Assembly (NCBI GenBank): GCA_003508005.1
Contig: DNUE01000067.1
Location: 107,955 to 171,954 of the forward strand
Direction of reading: 5' to 3'
DNA length: 64,000 nt
DNA from: Desulfobulbaceae bacterium
GTDB taxonomy: Bacteria > Desulfobacterota > Desulfobulbia > Desulfobulbales > Desulfobulbaceae
The first letter of the stretch is position 1; every line of letters starts with the position of its first letter. Position numbers and translations under genes: made by a program. The notes under the pieces are model-generated. The model was not told the DNA's origin and made no database searches. It saw only the letters and a program-made list of their open reading frames with translations. Below are positions 54,480-63,126 of the stretch, piece after piece.

Positions 54480-55113
54480 TCCGCAGGATTCTGCTGTAAA
54501 AGCCGACGGCGTTGACCTTGGTCGCCTCGAATGAGTCGGAGGGAACCCCGCGGGAACGGACGGTTCCGGCCACCGGCACGCTGGTTTCCGTAACCTGAAC
54601 CAGGGTGGAGTGCTCCTGCCGGAGGCGTTTCAGTTCTTTAACCACCTCCTCCTTGCGAAGAGGATGGCCGGGCTGGTCAAGGAAGGCGGCGGTTATTTTT
54701 TCGAGTTTGTCGAGGCGGTTTGCTCCGGCCAGCAGGTACAGCTTTTCCTGACCGCTGGGCGGGGTCAGCTCGAACCGATTCGTATCCGTGGGAAGGCGGA
54801 AGACTCGGTCGGACGGTGCGACTTTGCTGTAAAAGTCCTTTTCGCCAGGGTACAGAAAGGCCACTTCTCCACTGGAGTCGATGAGGTAGAGATAGAGGTA
54901 GACCCCGGGCTTCTGTTCAAGGTAGATCTGAATGGTCGCCCCGTTTTTCAACTTGGGCGGGGTGGTGAAATCCAGGGGGCGAAGCCCTTCGTCCGTGCCG
55001 GTCAGGACCGCCCAGGAAAACTCGACAGGGGGCTCTGCGCAGGCAGGGCCAGAAAACAGGGTCATGCTGCAGATGAGAAGGGTTGCGAAGAACTGCAGTG
55101 GTGCGTTCCGCAT
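54466..55113 (-). CDS. DUF4384-like exported protein
   Basis: The 215-residue protein has a signal peptide (MRNAPLQFFATLLICSMTLF...ACA) that may end in a lipobox-like cysteine, then a beta-rich domain with PPKLKNGATIQIYLEQKPGV and YLYLYLIDSSGEVAFLYPGE, the pattern of DUF4384. This domain is often attached to sensor or stress proteins; its function is unknown. Immediately upstream of and overlapping a CHASE2 cyclase, it could present a signal to the extracytoplasmic CHASE2 domain. That is inference. Confidence 0.8.
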   Translation of the reverse strand: MRNAPLQFFATLLICSMTLFSGPACAEPPVEFSWAVLTGTDEGLRPLDFTTPPKLKNGATIQIYLEQKPGVYLYLYLIDSSGEVAFLYPGEKDFYSKVAPSDRVFRLPTDTNRFELTPPSGQEKLYLLAGANRLDKLEKITAAFLDQPGHPLRKEEVVKELKRLRQEHSTLVQVTETSVPVAGTVRSRGVPSDSFEATKVNAVGFYSRILRIDHD

Positions 55114-55351
55114 AGGGATATCCTCTCGGCTGACTGATCCCGGGGCGATGGGGGATGCGTCCAGCTTCCTGCTTGGCGAGGCAAGAAAAACCGCCGCTCA
55201 ACCCGATGGCGCCGTTAATTCTTTTCTTCACTATAGCGTGTTGTCCAGACAAGTCAATCTGCAGCTACAAGCCCAGGCCTGAACTCCCCGCGCGCATCGG
55301 GAAGCCAGCTTAAACCGCGCGCTGCAGACGCTGGCCGGAAGGGGAGATCGG

Positions 55352-56146
55352 TCAGTCCTTGAAGAGTTCCGGATAGATTTTTTTCTGGCACTTCTTGCAG
55401 ATGCTGTGGGTCAGTCGCGCATTGAAGCGGAGTCGCATATAGTCCTCGATATTCAGCCAGTTATCGGTTTCATCGCGGATATCCTTGCAGGAGGCGCAGA
55501 TTGGGATGAAACGCGGTGGTGGGGCAGCCTCGCCGGTGGCGGGGGAAGGCAGGATCCTGACCATATGGACCGATCCGGCAAAATCGCCCTGCTCATCGAC
55601 AAAGGGTGAGCAGGTTATCAGCAGGGGAACTCCCTGGCGGGGATCGTGAACTTCCATGGTGACCGCATGGCCGGTTTGTTTCGCCTCGGCATGGGGGCAG
55701 CCGTCGATGGGGGTGTCCCGATCATGGAACAGCTGGTAACAGTAGCGGCCGATAATCTCTTCCGGTTTTTTCTCGAGAAACTCGCAGAGCGCTCTGTTAG
55801 CCTTAACAACTTTGAAATCTCCTGCGTGCACGGAGACAAGGTCGGACATGGTATCGAAGGTCTGGTGCCATTCATCCTGTGCCCGCGATTTCTCGGCCAG
55901 CAGCTGACTTGCCTGCTGCTCATTTTTTGCCTTTGTCAGGGAACTGCTCAGAAAATAAAGGGAGGCGGTGAGCAATGCGGTCAGGACTGCCGAGGTGGAG
56001 TTGTGGATGATGAGATGATGACTGCCGGGGCCTGGCGCATACTGCAGAAAATCCTGGAGGAGTCCGACAAGGTTCATAATCACCAGAAAAGCGCCCAGGA
56101 GGAGCAAAAGGGTGAGATGATTGCTCTTAAATCGAGTCCAAGACAT
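55352..56146 (-). CDS. Membrane-bound PAS-domain protein with C-terminal Cys-rich motif
   Basis: The 264-residue protein has two membrane helices (about 10-32 and 47-68), a linker helix and a PAS domain (about 90-200; FDTMSDLVSVHAGDFKVVKA). The tail has CASCKDIRDETDNWLNIEDY and then HSICKKCQKKIYPELF, a CxxC...CxxC signature found after PAS domains in many sensors, probably binding zinc or iron. No output domain is present, so it would need a partner. Confidence 0.85.
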   Translation of the reverse strand: MSWTRFKSNHLTLLLLLGAFLVIMNLVGLLQDFLQYAPGPGSHHLIIHNSTSAVLTALLTASLYFLSSSLTKAKNEQQASQLLAEKSRAQDEWHQTFDTMSDLVSVHAGDFKVVKANRALCEFLEKKPEEIIGRYCYQLFHDRDTPIDGCPHAEAKQTGHAVTMEVHDPRQGVPLLITCSPFVDEQGDFAGSVHMVRILPSPATGEAAPPPRFIPICASCKDIRDETDNWLNIEDYMRLRFNARLTHSICKKCQKKIYPELFKD

Positions 56147-56523
56147 ATCATTATCCGGTAATGTTCAGCGCATCTGCAGTTCCCGCGATTCCGAGAGAGC
56201 CACTTCCCCTTTATTGCAGTTGCATCTTTCAAGCCAGATTGGCTGCGCAAGTGAAGAACACGCCTTGTTTTTGATTACCATATTGTATTTGTGGTAAATA
56301 TTATTCTGCAACGAGCGGAGGAGAAGAAGGCGGAAGTCAAGTTTGCAGCTGTTATTTCCACCGACACGGCAGGAAGTGCGTTTTTTTGTCAGCATTGAGG
56401 TTCATTTTATAAAATAAATTAACAATATTCTTGGCGTTCTGCTTTTCCTGTGTTTTCATAAAGGGAGTCGGGATCAGGCTTGTATTTAGGTTGAACGTCG
56501 GGAAGCCAGGGAGTGACAGAGGG

Positions 56524-57192
56524 ATGAGAAGAAGATCGGTGGATATTGTGTTCGGCATTGCGCTGCAGCTGTTGTTGTTCACAGGAGTGTTGCATTGCGC
56601 GGAGGAGATGTATATCATCACCACCAGTGACGGTTCCGAGATCGTGGTCCGGGACTATGATTTTTCCGGCGATTCAGTGGAGTACACGACAAAAAGCGGC
56701 TTGCGGGGCAGCATCAGTAGAAAAGACTTCCTCAGCATCGCCAACATGATCGGCGTCCCCCCTGGTCAGGCCGAGCAGGTTCAGTCCATCGAGGAACAGA
56801 AAAAACAGGAAATTCTCATCTGGATTGGCGCCGCCGCAGTGATCCTTATCCTTTATGGAGGCTATCTGGTTTATGTGCGCAGGAGCAGAATCAGGTGCGA
56901 CAGGGCGGGGGCAGACATTCATTACGTCCGGATTGAGAAGGCGCCGACCACCCAGGGGCATCTTGCCTTTACCTATCGCGGCCTGTTCTGGCGCAAAAGC
57001 AACTGGAATATCGATGTGCGCAGGGCGTATGAAGAGGACGAGATCCTGTTCATCGAGGGGGTCTGCACTGACACCGGGAAGAGAAAGATTTTCCGGGCCA
57101 ACCGGGTGGTGGGATTGGTGACGGACAGGTCCTCGGAGCGCCAAGCCCCGATGGACCATTTTTTTGTTGATGCCGAAGAGCGACGGGGTTGA
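56524..57192 (+). CDS. Uncharacterised single-pass membrane protein
   Basis: The 222-residue protein has a signal peptide (RRRSVDIVFGIALQLLLFTG), a short beta-rich periplasmic segment (MYIITTSDGSEIVVRDYDFS), a membrane helix at about 107-128 and a cytoplasmic domain. That domain (HLAFTYRGLFWRKSNWNIDV, ending KIFRANRVVGLVTD) is weakly reminiscent of a WYL-type small beta-barrel. The resemblance is by eye only. ATG 56524 is preferred to the in-frame start at 56431, which gives no signal peptide. Confidence 0.65.
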   Translation: MRRRSVDIVFGIALQLLLFTGVLHCAEEMYIITTSDGSEIVVRDYDFSGDSVEYTTKSGLRGSISRKDFLSIANMIGVPPGQAEQVQSIEEQKKQEILIWIGAAAVILILYGGYLVYVRRSRIRCDRAGADIHYVRIEKAPTTQGHLAFTYRGLFWRKSNWNIDVRRAYEEDEILFIEGVCTDTGKRKIFRANRVVGLVTDRSSERQAPMDHFFVDAEERRG

Positions 57193-57241
57193 TTCAGTCC
57201 CGCTGCCTCGTCAATTCCCCGCCGTTGCCTGCCGGTAGCCG

Positions 57242-59437
57242 TCAGGCTGAATAGAGTTTGTTCAGAGCGGCAAACAGGTCCTGGCTGGATTTTTTGAGTT
57301 CCCCTAGCACCGTTTCAGCTTCCTTCCGCTGGCCATCATGATACAGCTTCCCGATCCTGGCAGCCAGGACATGCACCTGTTCGTGATGGTGAATCATTTC
57401 CAGATACACCGGCATCTTTTTTATTTCCTGCGCCTCTGGGCTGGCCAGCCATTTGCCTAAATCGCACTGTGTCTGATCGGGGATCTCGGCAAGGTTAAGA
57501 TTTTCTTTCTGCTGCAGCATGGCTTCAAGATGCAACCTCCAGGCAATGTGCGCTGCCTTGATCATGCTGATATTGAATTTGTGAGAACCCAGGTTAAATC
57601 TGTTGAAACCCTGCCGAAGTCCCGAGGCGAGTTGCGCCAGTTCCCTGGAGAAGGCGACGTTGCCGACGATGGCTGAAGTATTATTCCGCACCCCGGCGTT
57701 TACGTGCTGAATGCTGGCGGATACCTCGGAAACCCCTTGGGATGCCTCTCTGATATTGGTGCTGATTTCTTGCTGCAGGGAATCGGTCATTTCCTTAATA
57801 TCTTGGGAAACCCGATGCGATCCCAGTGCTGTCCCTGCAATAGTTCGAGCGATATCCGAGGTGGTGGCTGACTGCTCTTCCACCGCGGCGGCAATGGAGG
57901 TATTGATTTCATTCAATTCCTGGTTCTGAACCGCTATATCCTGGATCATCTTGACCACGTTCTTTGTTATGTCCTGGATTTCGCCGATTCTCTCGGATAT
58001 CTCTTCCGTTGCGCTGGCGGTTTGCCCCGCCAGCTTCTTAACTTCGCTAGCTACAACGGAAAACCCCTGGCCCGCATCACCGGCCCTAGCTGCCTCGATG
58101 GTGGCGTTCAGGGCCAGCAGCTTGGTTTGGGCAGTGATTTCATTAATCAGGCTGACCACCTCGCCGATATTTTCGGATGCCTGGCTGAGTTTATTGACAT
58201 ATGCCGAAGTTTGGGCGCTTGTTTTCAGATTCCTCTGGGAAGCAACCTGAGCGTTGGCACAGTGTTTGGCCATGACCTGAATGGACTGGGACATCTGTTC
58301 CACTGCTGAGGCGACGGAGTTAACGTTTTCTGCCATCTCGGTGGTATTTTCCGCGATACTGTTTGCCCGTTGCGCCAGTGAGGCCACTGTTTCCGAGATA
58401 GAGGCAATATTGGAGGAGGCCTGTTCGGCTGCGGCGGCTACGGATTCAGTCTGCTCGCTTACCTTTTTTGAGGTTAGGGACATTTTGTCCGAGGTATCGG
58501 CAAGTTTGTTCGAAGCAAACAACACCACGGCAGCATGTTCCGAGACTTCATACAGGATGTGCCGAATGGTTTTTACCATGCTGTTCAGTGTCTGGGCGAG
58601 TGTACCGGTTTCATCGCTCCTCCGGACATCAATGAACCCTGCAAGGTTGCCTTTTTCCACCTCACCAGCAAAATCGATGCAGGAAATAATCGGAGTCGCG
58701 ATCCGTTTCGCAGCATACAGCAGGGGAAAAAAAGCAAGGATGATGACGAATAGCGATATGAGGGAAATGGCGAGCATCAGGCCGGAGATCGCGCTTTTGG
58801 TTCGCTGTTTTTTCGTTGTCACTGTGGTATCTATGTCGTCGATATACTTGCCGGTGCCGACAACCCAGCCAAAGGGCTCATACCGTTTCACGTAGGAGAG
58901 CTTGGGTTGCTCGGTGGTCAGCCCCCCCTTGGTCGGTTTGGGCCAAAGATAGTCAACATACCCTTCGCCCTCCTTGCTGCTGACATCCACCATGGCGACA
59001 AACAGATTTTCCTTCCTGCCCATGGCGCAGTTGAAGCTGGGGTCGTCCAAAATCCTGCCGTTCAGCCCGGGGAGGGTGGGATGCATGATCATGCGGGGAA
59101 TCGGCGTGGTTGTATCGTTGACCCAAACGTATCCTGTTCCCTCCTCCCAGCGGAGTTGTTCAATCTCAGTCAGGGCCTGTTTTTTTGCTTCCTCCAGGGA
59201 GAGTTCGCCACGGTCGGCGGCAGCTTTGGCCCTGTCGATAAGGATTATGGCAATTTCGACATAGCTTTTTAAACTCTGCTTGGCCTTGCCCATTTCCTGC
59301 TGCCGGAATTCGATAACTTCGTTTTCAAGATTATTTTTCAGAGATACAGAGCTGGCCATACTAACGATGAGTACAGTTGTCAGCATGACGGCAAAACTGC
59401 TCAGGATAAATTTCCAGCGGATGTTCAGATGACGCAT
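57242..59437 (-). CDS. Methyl-accepting chemotaxis protein with sCache_2 sensor and C-terminal CZB domain
   Basis: The 731-residue receptor has TM1 (about 12-34), a single-Cache sensor (about 40-200; LRWEEGTGYVWVNDTTTPIP, SYVKRYEPFGWVVGTGKYID), TM2 (about 218-240), HAMP and the signalling tip TKLLALNATIEAARAGDAGQ. The C-terminus is a chemoreceptor zinc-binding (CZB) domain: AAHIAWRLHLEAML, QCDLGKWLASPEA and MIHHHEQVHVLAARI supply the His and Cys ligands. CZB domains sense zinc or hypochlorous acid in other bacteria. A short dyad lies upstream. Confidence 0.94.
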   Translation of the reverse strand: MRHLNIRWKFILSSFAVMLTTVLIVSMASSVSLKNNLENEVIEFRQQEMGKAKQSLKSYVEIAIILIDRAKAAADRGELSLEEAKKQALTEIEQLRWEEGTGYVWVNDTTTPIPRMIMHPTLPGLNGRILDDPSFNCAMGRKENLFVAMVDVSSKEGEGYVDYLWPKPTKGGLTTEQPKLSYVKRYEPFGWVVGTGKYIDDIDTTVTTKKQRTKSAISGLMLAISLISLFVIILAFFPLLYAAKRIATPIISCIDFAGEVEKGNLAGFIDVRRSDETGTLAQTLNSMVKTIRHILYEVSEHAAVVLFASNKLADTSDKMSLTSKKVSEQTESVAAAAEQASSNIASISETVASLAQRANSIAENTTEMAENVNSVASAVEQMSQSIQVMAKHCANAQVASQRNLKTSAQTSAYVNKLSQASENIGEVVSLINEITAQTKLLALNATIEAARAGDAGQGFSVVASEVKKLAGQTASATEEISERIGEIQDITKNVVKMIQDIAVQNQELNEINTSIAAAVEEQSATTSDIARTIAGTALGSHRVSQDIKEMTDSLQQEISTNIREASQGVSEVSASIQHVNAGVRNNTSAIVGNVAFSRELAQLASGLRQGFNRFNLGSHKFNISMIKAAHIAWRLHLEAMLQQKENLNLAEIPDQTQCDLGKWLASPEAQEIKKMPVYLEMIHHHEQVHVLAARIGKLYHDGQRKEAETVLGELKKSSQDLFAALNKLYSA

Positions 59438-59872
59438 GATGTCTACCCACCCCCCTTTTGATTAATTAATAATCAATATACAAGTTTGTATGTTTATTGG
59501 CAAGGATAGATTTCATATATTAGTATAAGAAATAGACCCTATAGTCTGGTGGCCTGAGCATGAGAATATGTCATGAATGAGGCACACTCCTTTTTATTCA
59601 AGACTTAAGGCCTCTAAGGGAAAGCAAAGAATTATATAATTGATTCAATATGTTAATAAAATGATTTGGTCGAAGGGTATGGGGGAGGACAGTGCCTCGA
59701 TTTTTGCGTCCATGTCGGAGGCTCTACCTGTTTGCGATTGAGAGGATGGTTAAAATGTTACAGCAACCAAAAGAATAAATATTATTGTTACAAAATGTAG
59801 AATAATTGAGTACAACATGAAAGCCGCTTTCCTTCTGAAAGAAAAGTCCCGGCCCGGATTGGGTGAAATATC
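59438..59872. other. AT-rich intergenic region between chemoreceptor and HTH-zinc-ribbon gene
   Basis: This 435-bp divergent region has no convincing gene. TTGATTA-ATTAA-TAATCAA (59458-59476) is a 7-bp dyad just upstream of the chemoreceptor start and may be an operator. A segment at 59554-59580 (CTGAGCATGA, then ATGAATGAG) recurs in the next intergenic gap at 60333-60360. Confidence 0.4.
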
Positions 59873-60160
59873 ATGCAGACCATACGCCGGCAGATCATCG
59901 ACCTGCTCCGCCAGCAGGAGTTCAATGCCAGGGAAATTTCCCAGGCATTGAGCATTATGGAAAAAGAGGTGTACGGCCACCTGGAGCATATCGACCGTAC
60001 CATTGGCCGCCACGCAATGAAAATGGTTGTTTTGCCCTATACCTGCCTAAGCTGCGGCTACTCCTTTGTGGGCCGCCGCCGCTGGACCCGTCCGAGCCGC
60101 TGCCCGGTTTGCAGGCGTGGACATATCCGGATGGCCGCCTACCGTATTGAAGCTCTCTGA
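59873..60160 (+). CDS. Small HTH plus zinc-ribbon transcriptional regulator
   Basis: The 95-residue protein has an N-terminal winged-helix part (RRQIIDLLRQQEFNAREISQ) and a C-terminal zinc ribbon with Cys58, Cys61, Cys77 and Cys80. This combination is known as a predicted HTH/Zn-ribbon regulator family found in archaea and some anaerobic bacteria. Targets are unknown. It stands alone between two long AT-rich gaps. Confidence 0.75.
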   Translation: MQTIRRQIIDLLRQQEFNAREISQALSIMEKEVYGHLEHIDRTIGRHAMKMVVLPYTCLSCGYSFVGRRRWTRPSRCPVCRRGHIRMAAYRIEAL

Positions 60161-60544
60161 CTCCTTGGGGCTGATGAGGCTACAAAGGTTGCTTTCCTGC
60201 AAGTCACTGCTTTGTCGTGTTTCCAGAGATGAAATCCCATAGGTCTAAATAGTGAATAAAAATTGATACCATGGGTGAATAGGCTTGAATATTGATGAGA
60301 GATAGGAATATAATACGGCTGATTTTGAAAATGCTGAGCATGACCCTGTTATGAATGAGACCTGCGCAGCAAATTTTAACTCCTGTTGCCATCGCCCTCC
60401 ATGTCATCAGGGCGTAATATTTTGATAAGAAAAAGAGGGCGAGCAGTTTTCAGGCGATGTGAGGAGTCATTTGTCCAATAAATTGATGCGGCTCCATTTC
60501 GGAGTTTCAGTTTCATTTTTACCCCATTTTCAGGAGGAACAACC
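60161..60544. other. AT-rich intergenic region upstream of the 107-residue protein gene
   Basis: No gene is recognisable in this 384-bp gap. It holds the second copy of the CTGAGCATGA/ATGAATGAG segment (60333-60360). It ends in AGGAGG at 60531-60536, a strong ribosome site for the next gene. Promoter position is not obvious. Confidence 0.4.
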
Positions 60545-60868
60545 ATGGCAGATTATTTCATCAATATTTTTTTGAATGACGAGAAGATTCAAAAACTTAC
60601 CGATGCAGGACTCGCAGGCAATATCAAGGAAATCGACGGGAAAAAGGCTATTCAGGTCAAGGCATCAGACAAGGAACAGAAAAAAATGGTCAAAGGATTT
60701 CCCGGATTGGCGTTTGATGCCAATAATGCATGTGTCCTTCCAGAAGCGGCTGAGAATACGGTTTTTGATATCGTCTGCAACATGAAAACCATTGATGTTA
60801 TGAAGTTTGCCATTATGAAAATTTACAATCCTCTGGCAGGAAAGGCCCCGCGTACAGCCCTGGGATAA
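60545..60868 (+). CDS. Small conserved-looking protein of unknown function
   Basis: The 107-residue acidic-basic protein (MADYFINIFLNDEKIQKLTD) has no signal peptide, membrane helix or motif I recognise. It has two Cys (VFDIVCNMKT and NNACVLPE). A consensus AGGAGG with good spacing, a dedicated strong terminator and its codon use indicate a well-expressed monocistronic gene. Confidence 0.65.
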   Translation: MADYFINIFLNDEKIQKLTDAGLAGNIKEIDGKKAIQVKASDKEQKKMVKGFPGLAFDANNACVLPEAAENTVFDIVCNMKTIDVMKFAIMKIYNPLAGKAPRTALG

Positions 60869-60918
60869 ATTGTCATTATCCTGCAACGTCATATAGTGCA
60901 GGACCAAAATAGGCGAAA

Positions 60919-60950
60919 GGGGATGTCCGTACGGGACATCCCCTTTTTTT
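60919..60950 (+). terminator. Strong rho-independent terminator after the 107-residue protein gene
   Basis: GGGGATGTCC and GGGACATCCCC form a 9-10-bp stem with a small GTAC-containing loop, followed directly by eight or more T. It is about 50 bp after the stop codon. Confidence 0.9.
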
Positions 60951-61063
60951 TATTGAAAAAGCAAAAGGCCCGATTTCTCAGGCCTTTCAGAACAGAATCG
61001 GACGATTCTGGATTTGCAAATGGTGGATGCAGTCCAGTAAACTTGTCTATTAACATACTGGTA

Positions 61064-61116
61064 GAGCCTCTTTCATAATAAACAGCCTTGCAGACTGTTC
61101 ATTTTGAAAGAGGCTC
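61064..61116. repeat. 53-bp near-perfect palindrome upstream of the arsenic operon
   Basis: GAGCCTCTTTCA (61064-61075) pairs with TGAAAGAGGCTC (61105-61116), and pairing continues inward to AACAG/CTGTT, giving 20 of 22 bp around a 9-nt loop. There is no T-run after it. The shape resembles a miniature inverted-repeat element, an IS-end remnant or a strong RNA hairpin. Confidence 0.7.
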
Positions 61117-61128
61117 GGTATATACTAA

Positions 61129-61165
61129 TTGACATATCCGTTTATCCGGATTAATTGTTTATATT
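61129..61165 (+). promoter_or_regulatory. Putative ArsR-controlled promoter
   Basis: TTGACA (61129-61134) is a consensus -35. A weak -10 such as TTAATT (61151-61156) gives 16-nt spacing and a start near the arsR ATG, suggesting a leaderless message. The spacer contains a repeated ATCCG (ATCCGTTTATCCGGAT), a possible ArsR operator. No Shine-Dalgarno is visible before the ATG. Confidence 0.4.
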
Positions 61166-61513
61166 ATGCAACAGACAACCCATTTATGCAAAGCGCTCTC
61201 CGAGCCGATTAGGTTGCGAATTTTGGCCCTACTCGGGGAAGGGGAACTCTGTGTCTGCGATCTTGTTGAAGTGTTGCAGCTGCCGCAATCCACCGTTTCC
61301 AGGCATCTCGCGCTGTTGAAGGCCGCCGGCTGGTTGGCGGAGCGTCGCCAGGGGGTTTGGATGTACTACCGGCTGATGGATCAAGGGGCAGGCTTGCAAG
61401 GAGCATTACAGCCCCATCTTCTGGAACACCTGACCGGTCTGGAGCAGGTGAAGGCGGATCTCGAACGGAGGGTCGGCTATCTTCGGAAAAAGACAGGCAG
61501 GGCCTGCGGATGA
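61166..61513 (+). CDS. arsR: ArsR/SmtB-family metalloregulator
   Basis: The 115-residue winged-helix repressor carries ELCVCDLVEVLQLPQSTVSR, with Cys29 and Cys31 in the classical arsenite-binding CVCDL motif of the DNA-recognition region, plus Cys8. As(III) binding releases it from the ars promoter. It is followed by ACR3 and arsC, so self-control of this operon is the natural reading. Confidence 0.93.
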   Translation: MQQTTHLCKALSEPIRLRILALLGEGELCVCDLVEVLQLPQSTVSRHLALLKAAGWLAERRQGVWMYYRLMDQGAGLQGALQPHLLEHLTGLEQVKADLERRVGYLRKKTGRACG

Positions 61514-61557
61514 GCATGGGTTGATTTGTTCCCAACATATTACTGACAGGAGGTGCT

Positions 61558-62625
61558 ATGACTTCCTCGACAAAGCACATGAACATTTTTGAACGCTATC
61601 TTTCGGTATGGGTCGCGGTCTGCATGGTTGCGGGTGTGGTTCTCGGCAAGCTTTTTCCCGGCATCACCGCGGGACTTTCCGCCATGGAGTTTGCAGAAGA
61701 CAGCCACGTCAATGTTCCCATCGTTGTGCTTATCTGGCTGATGATTTTCCCGATGATGCTGAAAATTGATTTTGGCTCCATCCTGCAGGTGGGCAGAAAT
61801 CCCCGGGGGCTTTTTATTACCCTGTTCGTCAACTGGCTGGTCAAGCCCTTTTCCATGTTCCTGCTCGGGCTGCTCTTTTTCAAGGTGCTCTTCGCCCACT
61901 GGATCTCCCCGGAGCAGGCCGATCAGTTCATGGCTGGGGTAATCATCCTGGCCGCGGCGCCCTGTACGGCCATGGTTTTTGTCTGGAGCTATCTCACCGA
62001 TGGTGATCCCGCGTACACCCTGGTTCAGGTTGCGGTCAACGATCTGCTGATGCTGGTGCTGTTCGTGCCTGTTGTCGGGTTGCTCCTCGGGGTGTCCGGG
62101 GTACCGGTCAACTACGAGACCCTGGCCCTTTCTGTGATCCTTTTCGTGGTTCTGCCGCTGGTGGTGGCCTATGTCATCCGAAGAATACTGATCGCCTCCC
62201 ATGGTCCGGAGTGGTTTGCCACCCGGTTTGTCGCCAGGTTTCAGCCCGTTACCGTGGTCGCCCTGCTGGTGACCCTGGTTGTCATCTTTGCCTTCCAAGC
62301 GGAAAACATCACCGAAAAGGCCTTTTTCGTCGTGCTGATCGCCATCCCCATACTCATTCAGGTGTACTTCAATTCGAGTCTGGTGTACGGGCTGATGAAG
62401 ATGTTCAAGGTCCCGCACAGTGTCGCCGCCCCTGGCGCCCTGATCGGGGCCAGCAATTTTTTTGAACTGGCGGTTGCCACGGCCATTGCCCTCTACGGCC
62501 CAGGATCAGGTGCAGCCTTGGCTACGGTGGTGGGGGTGCTGGTGGAGGTGCCGGTGATGCTTTCGGTGTGCTCGATCTGCAACCGGACCCGCCATTGGTT
62601 CCCGATGCTGGAATTGAAAAAATGA
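61558..62625 (+). CDS. acr3: ACR3-family arsenite efflux permease
   Basis: The 355-residue protein with about ten membrane helices has ACR3 signatures: FERYLSVWVAVCMVAGVVLG at the start, FPMMLKIDFGSI, and the conserved helix LAAAPCTAMVFVWSYLTDGD with the essential Cys. It expels As(III) using the membrane potential. GGAGGTG lies 4 nt before the ATG. It shares the ars operon with arsR and arsC. Confidence 0.95.
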   Translation: MTSSTKHMNIFERYLSVWVAVCMVAGVVLGKLFPGITAGLSAMEFAEDSHVNVPIVVLIWLMIFPMMLKIDFGSILQVGRNPRGLFITLFVNWLVKPFSMFLLGLLFFKVLFAHWISPEQADQFMAGVIILAAAPCTAMVFVWSYLTDGDPAYTLVQVAVNDLLMLVLFVPVVGLLLGVSGVPVNYETLALSVILFVVLPLVVAYVIRRILIASHGPEWFATRFVARFQPVTVVALLVTLVVIFAFQAENITEKAFFVVLIAIPILIQVYFNSSLVYGLMKMFKVPHSVAAPGALIGASNFFELAVATAIALYGPGSGAALATVVGVLVEVPVMLSVCSICNRTRHWFPMLELKK

Positions 62626-62695
62626 TCACGAACATTTTTTTACAGGTGGGTAACCAGCCCGGTCGCGACCATCAAAATTGTTCCGGAGCGTTGTG

Positions 62696-63121
62696 ATGAA
62701 AACAAAAATTCTTTTTCTTTGCACCGGCAACTCCTGCCGCAGTCAGATGGCCGAAGGCTGGACGCGGCATCTCAAAGGCGATGTCATTGAGGCGTATTCC
62801 GCCGGCATAGAAAAGCACGGTCTGAATCCGCTGGCGGTGCGGGTGATGGCCGAAGCCGGCGTTGATATTTCTGGTCAGTGGTCCAAGAACGTTGATGAAC
62901 TTCCTGACCGGCAATTCGATTATGTGGTCACCCTCTGCGGCCATGCGAACGAAACATGCCCCTATTTTCCGGGCAGGAAAATCCACAGGGGATTCGATGA
63001 CCCGCCGCAATTGGCCGCCAATGCGAAAAGCGAAGAAGATGCACTCTCACATTATCGCCGGGTTCGGGATCAGATTCGTGATTTTGTCCTGATGATGGAT
63101 GACGATCTCCGGAGAGGATAA
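62696..63121 (+). CDS. arsC: Arsenate reductase, thioredoxin-linked (low-MW phosphatase fold)
   Basis: The 141-residue protein has the P-loop LCTGNSCRSQMAEGW (Cys9, Cys14) and the redox pair Cys81/Cys88 in VTLCGHANETCPYFPG. This matches the Cys10-Cys82-Cys89 relay of S. aureus ArsC, so it should reduce As(V) to As(III) using thioredoxin. ATG 62696, near GGAG, is chosen over an in-frame TTG at 62678. All three catalytic residues are Cys, not Sec. Confidence 0.95.
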   Translation: MKTKILFLCTGNSCRSQMAEGWTRHLKGDVIEAYSAGIEKHGLNPLAVRVMAEAGVDISGQWSKNVDELPDRQFDYVVTLCGHANETCPYFPGRKIHRGFDDPPQLAANAKSEEDALSHYRRVRDQIRDFVLMMDDDLRRG

Positions 63122-63126
63122 CCGGT

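Noticed and set aside
58250..58270. TGGCACAGTGTTTGGC resembling a sigma-54 promoter
   Set aside because: It lies inside the chemoreceptor coding region and lacks the TTGC half at the correct spacing.
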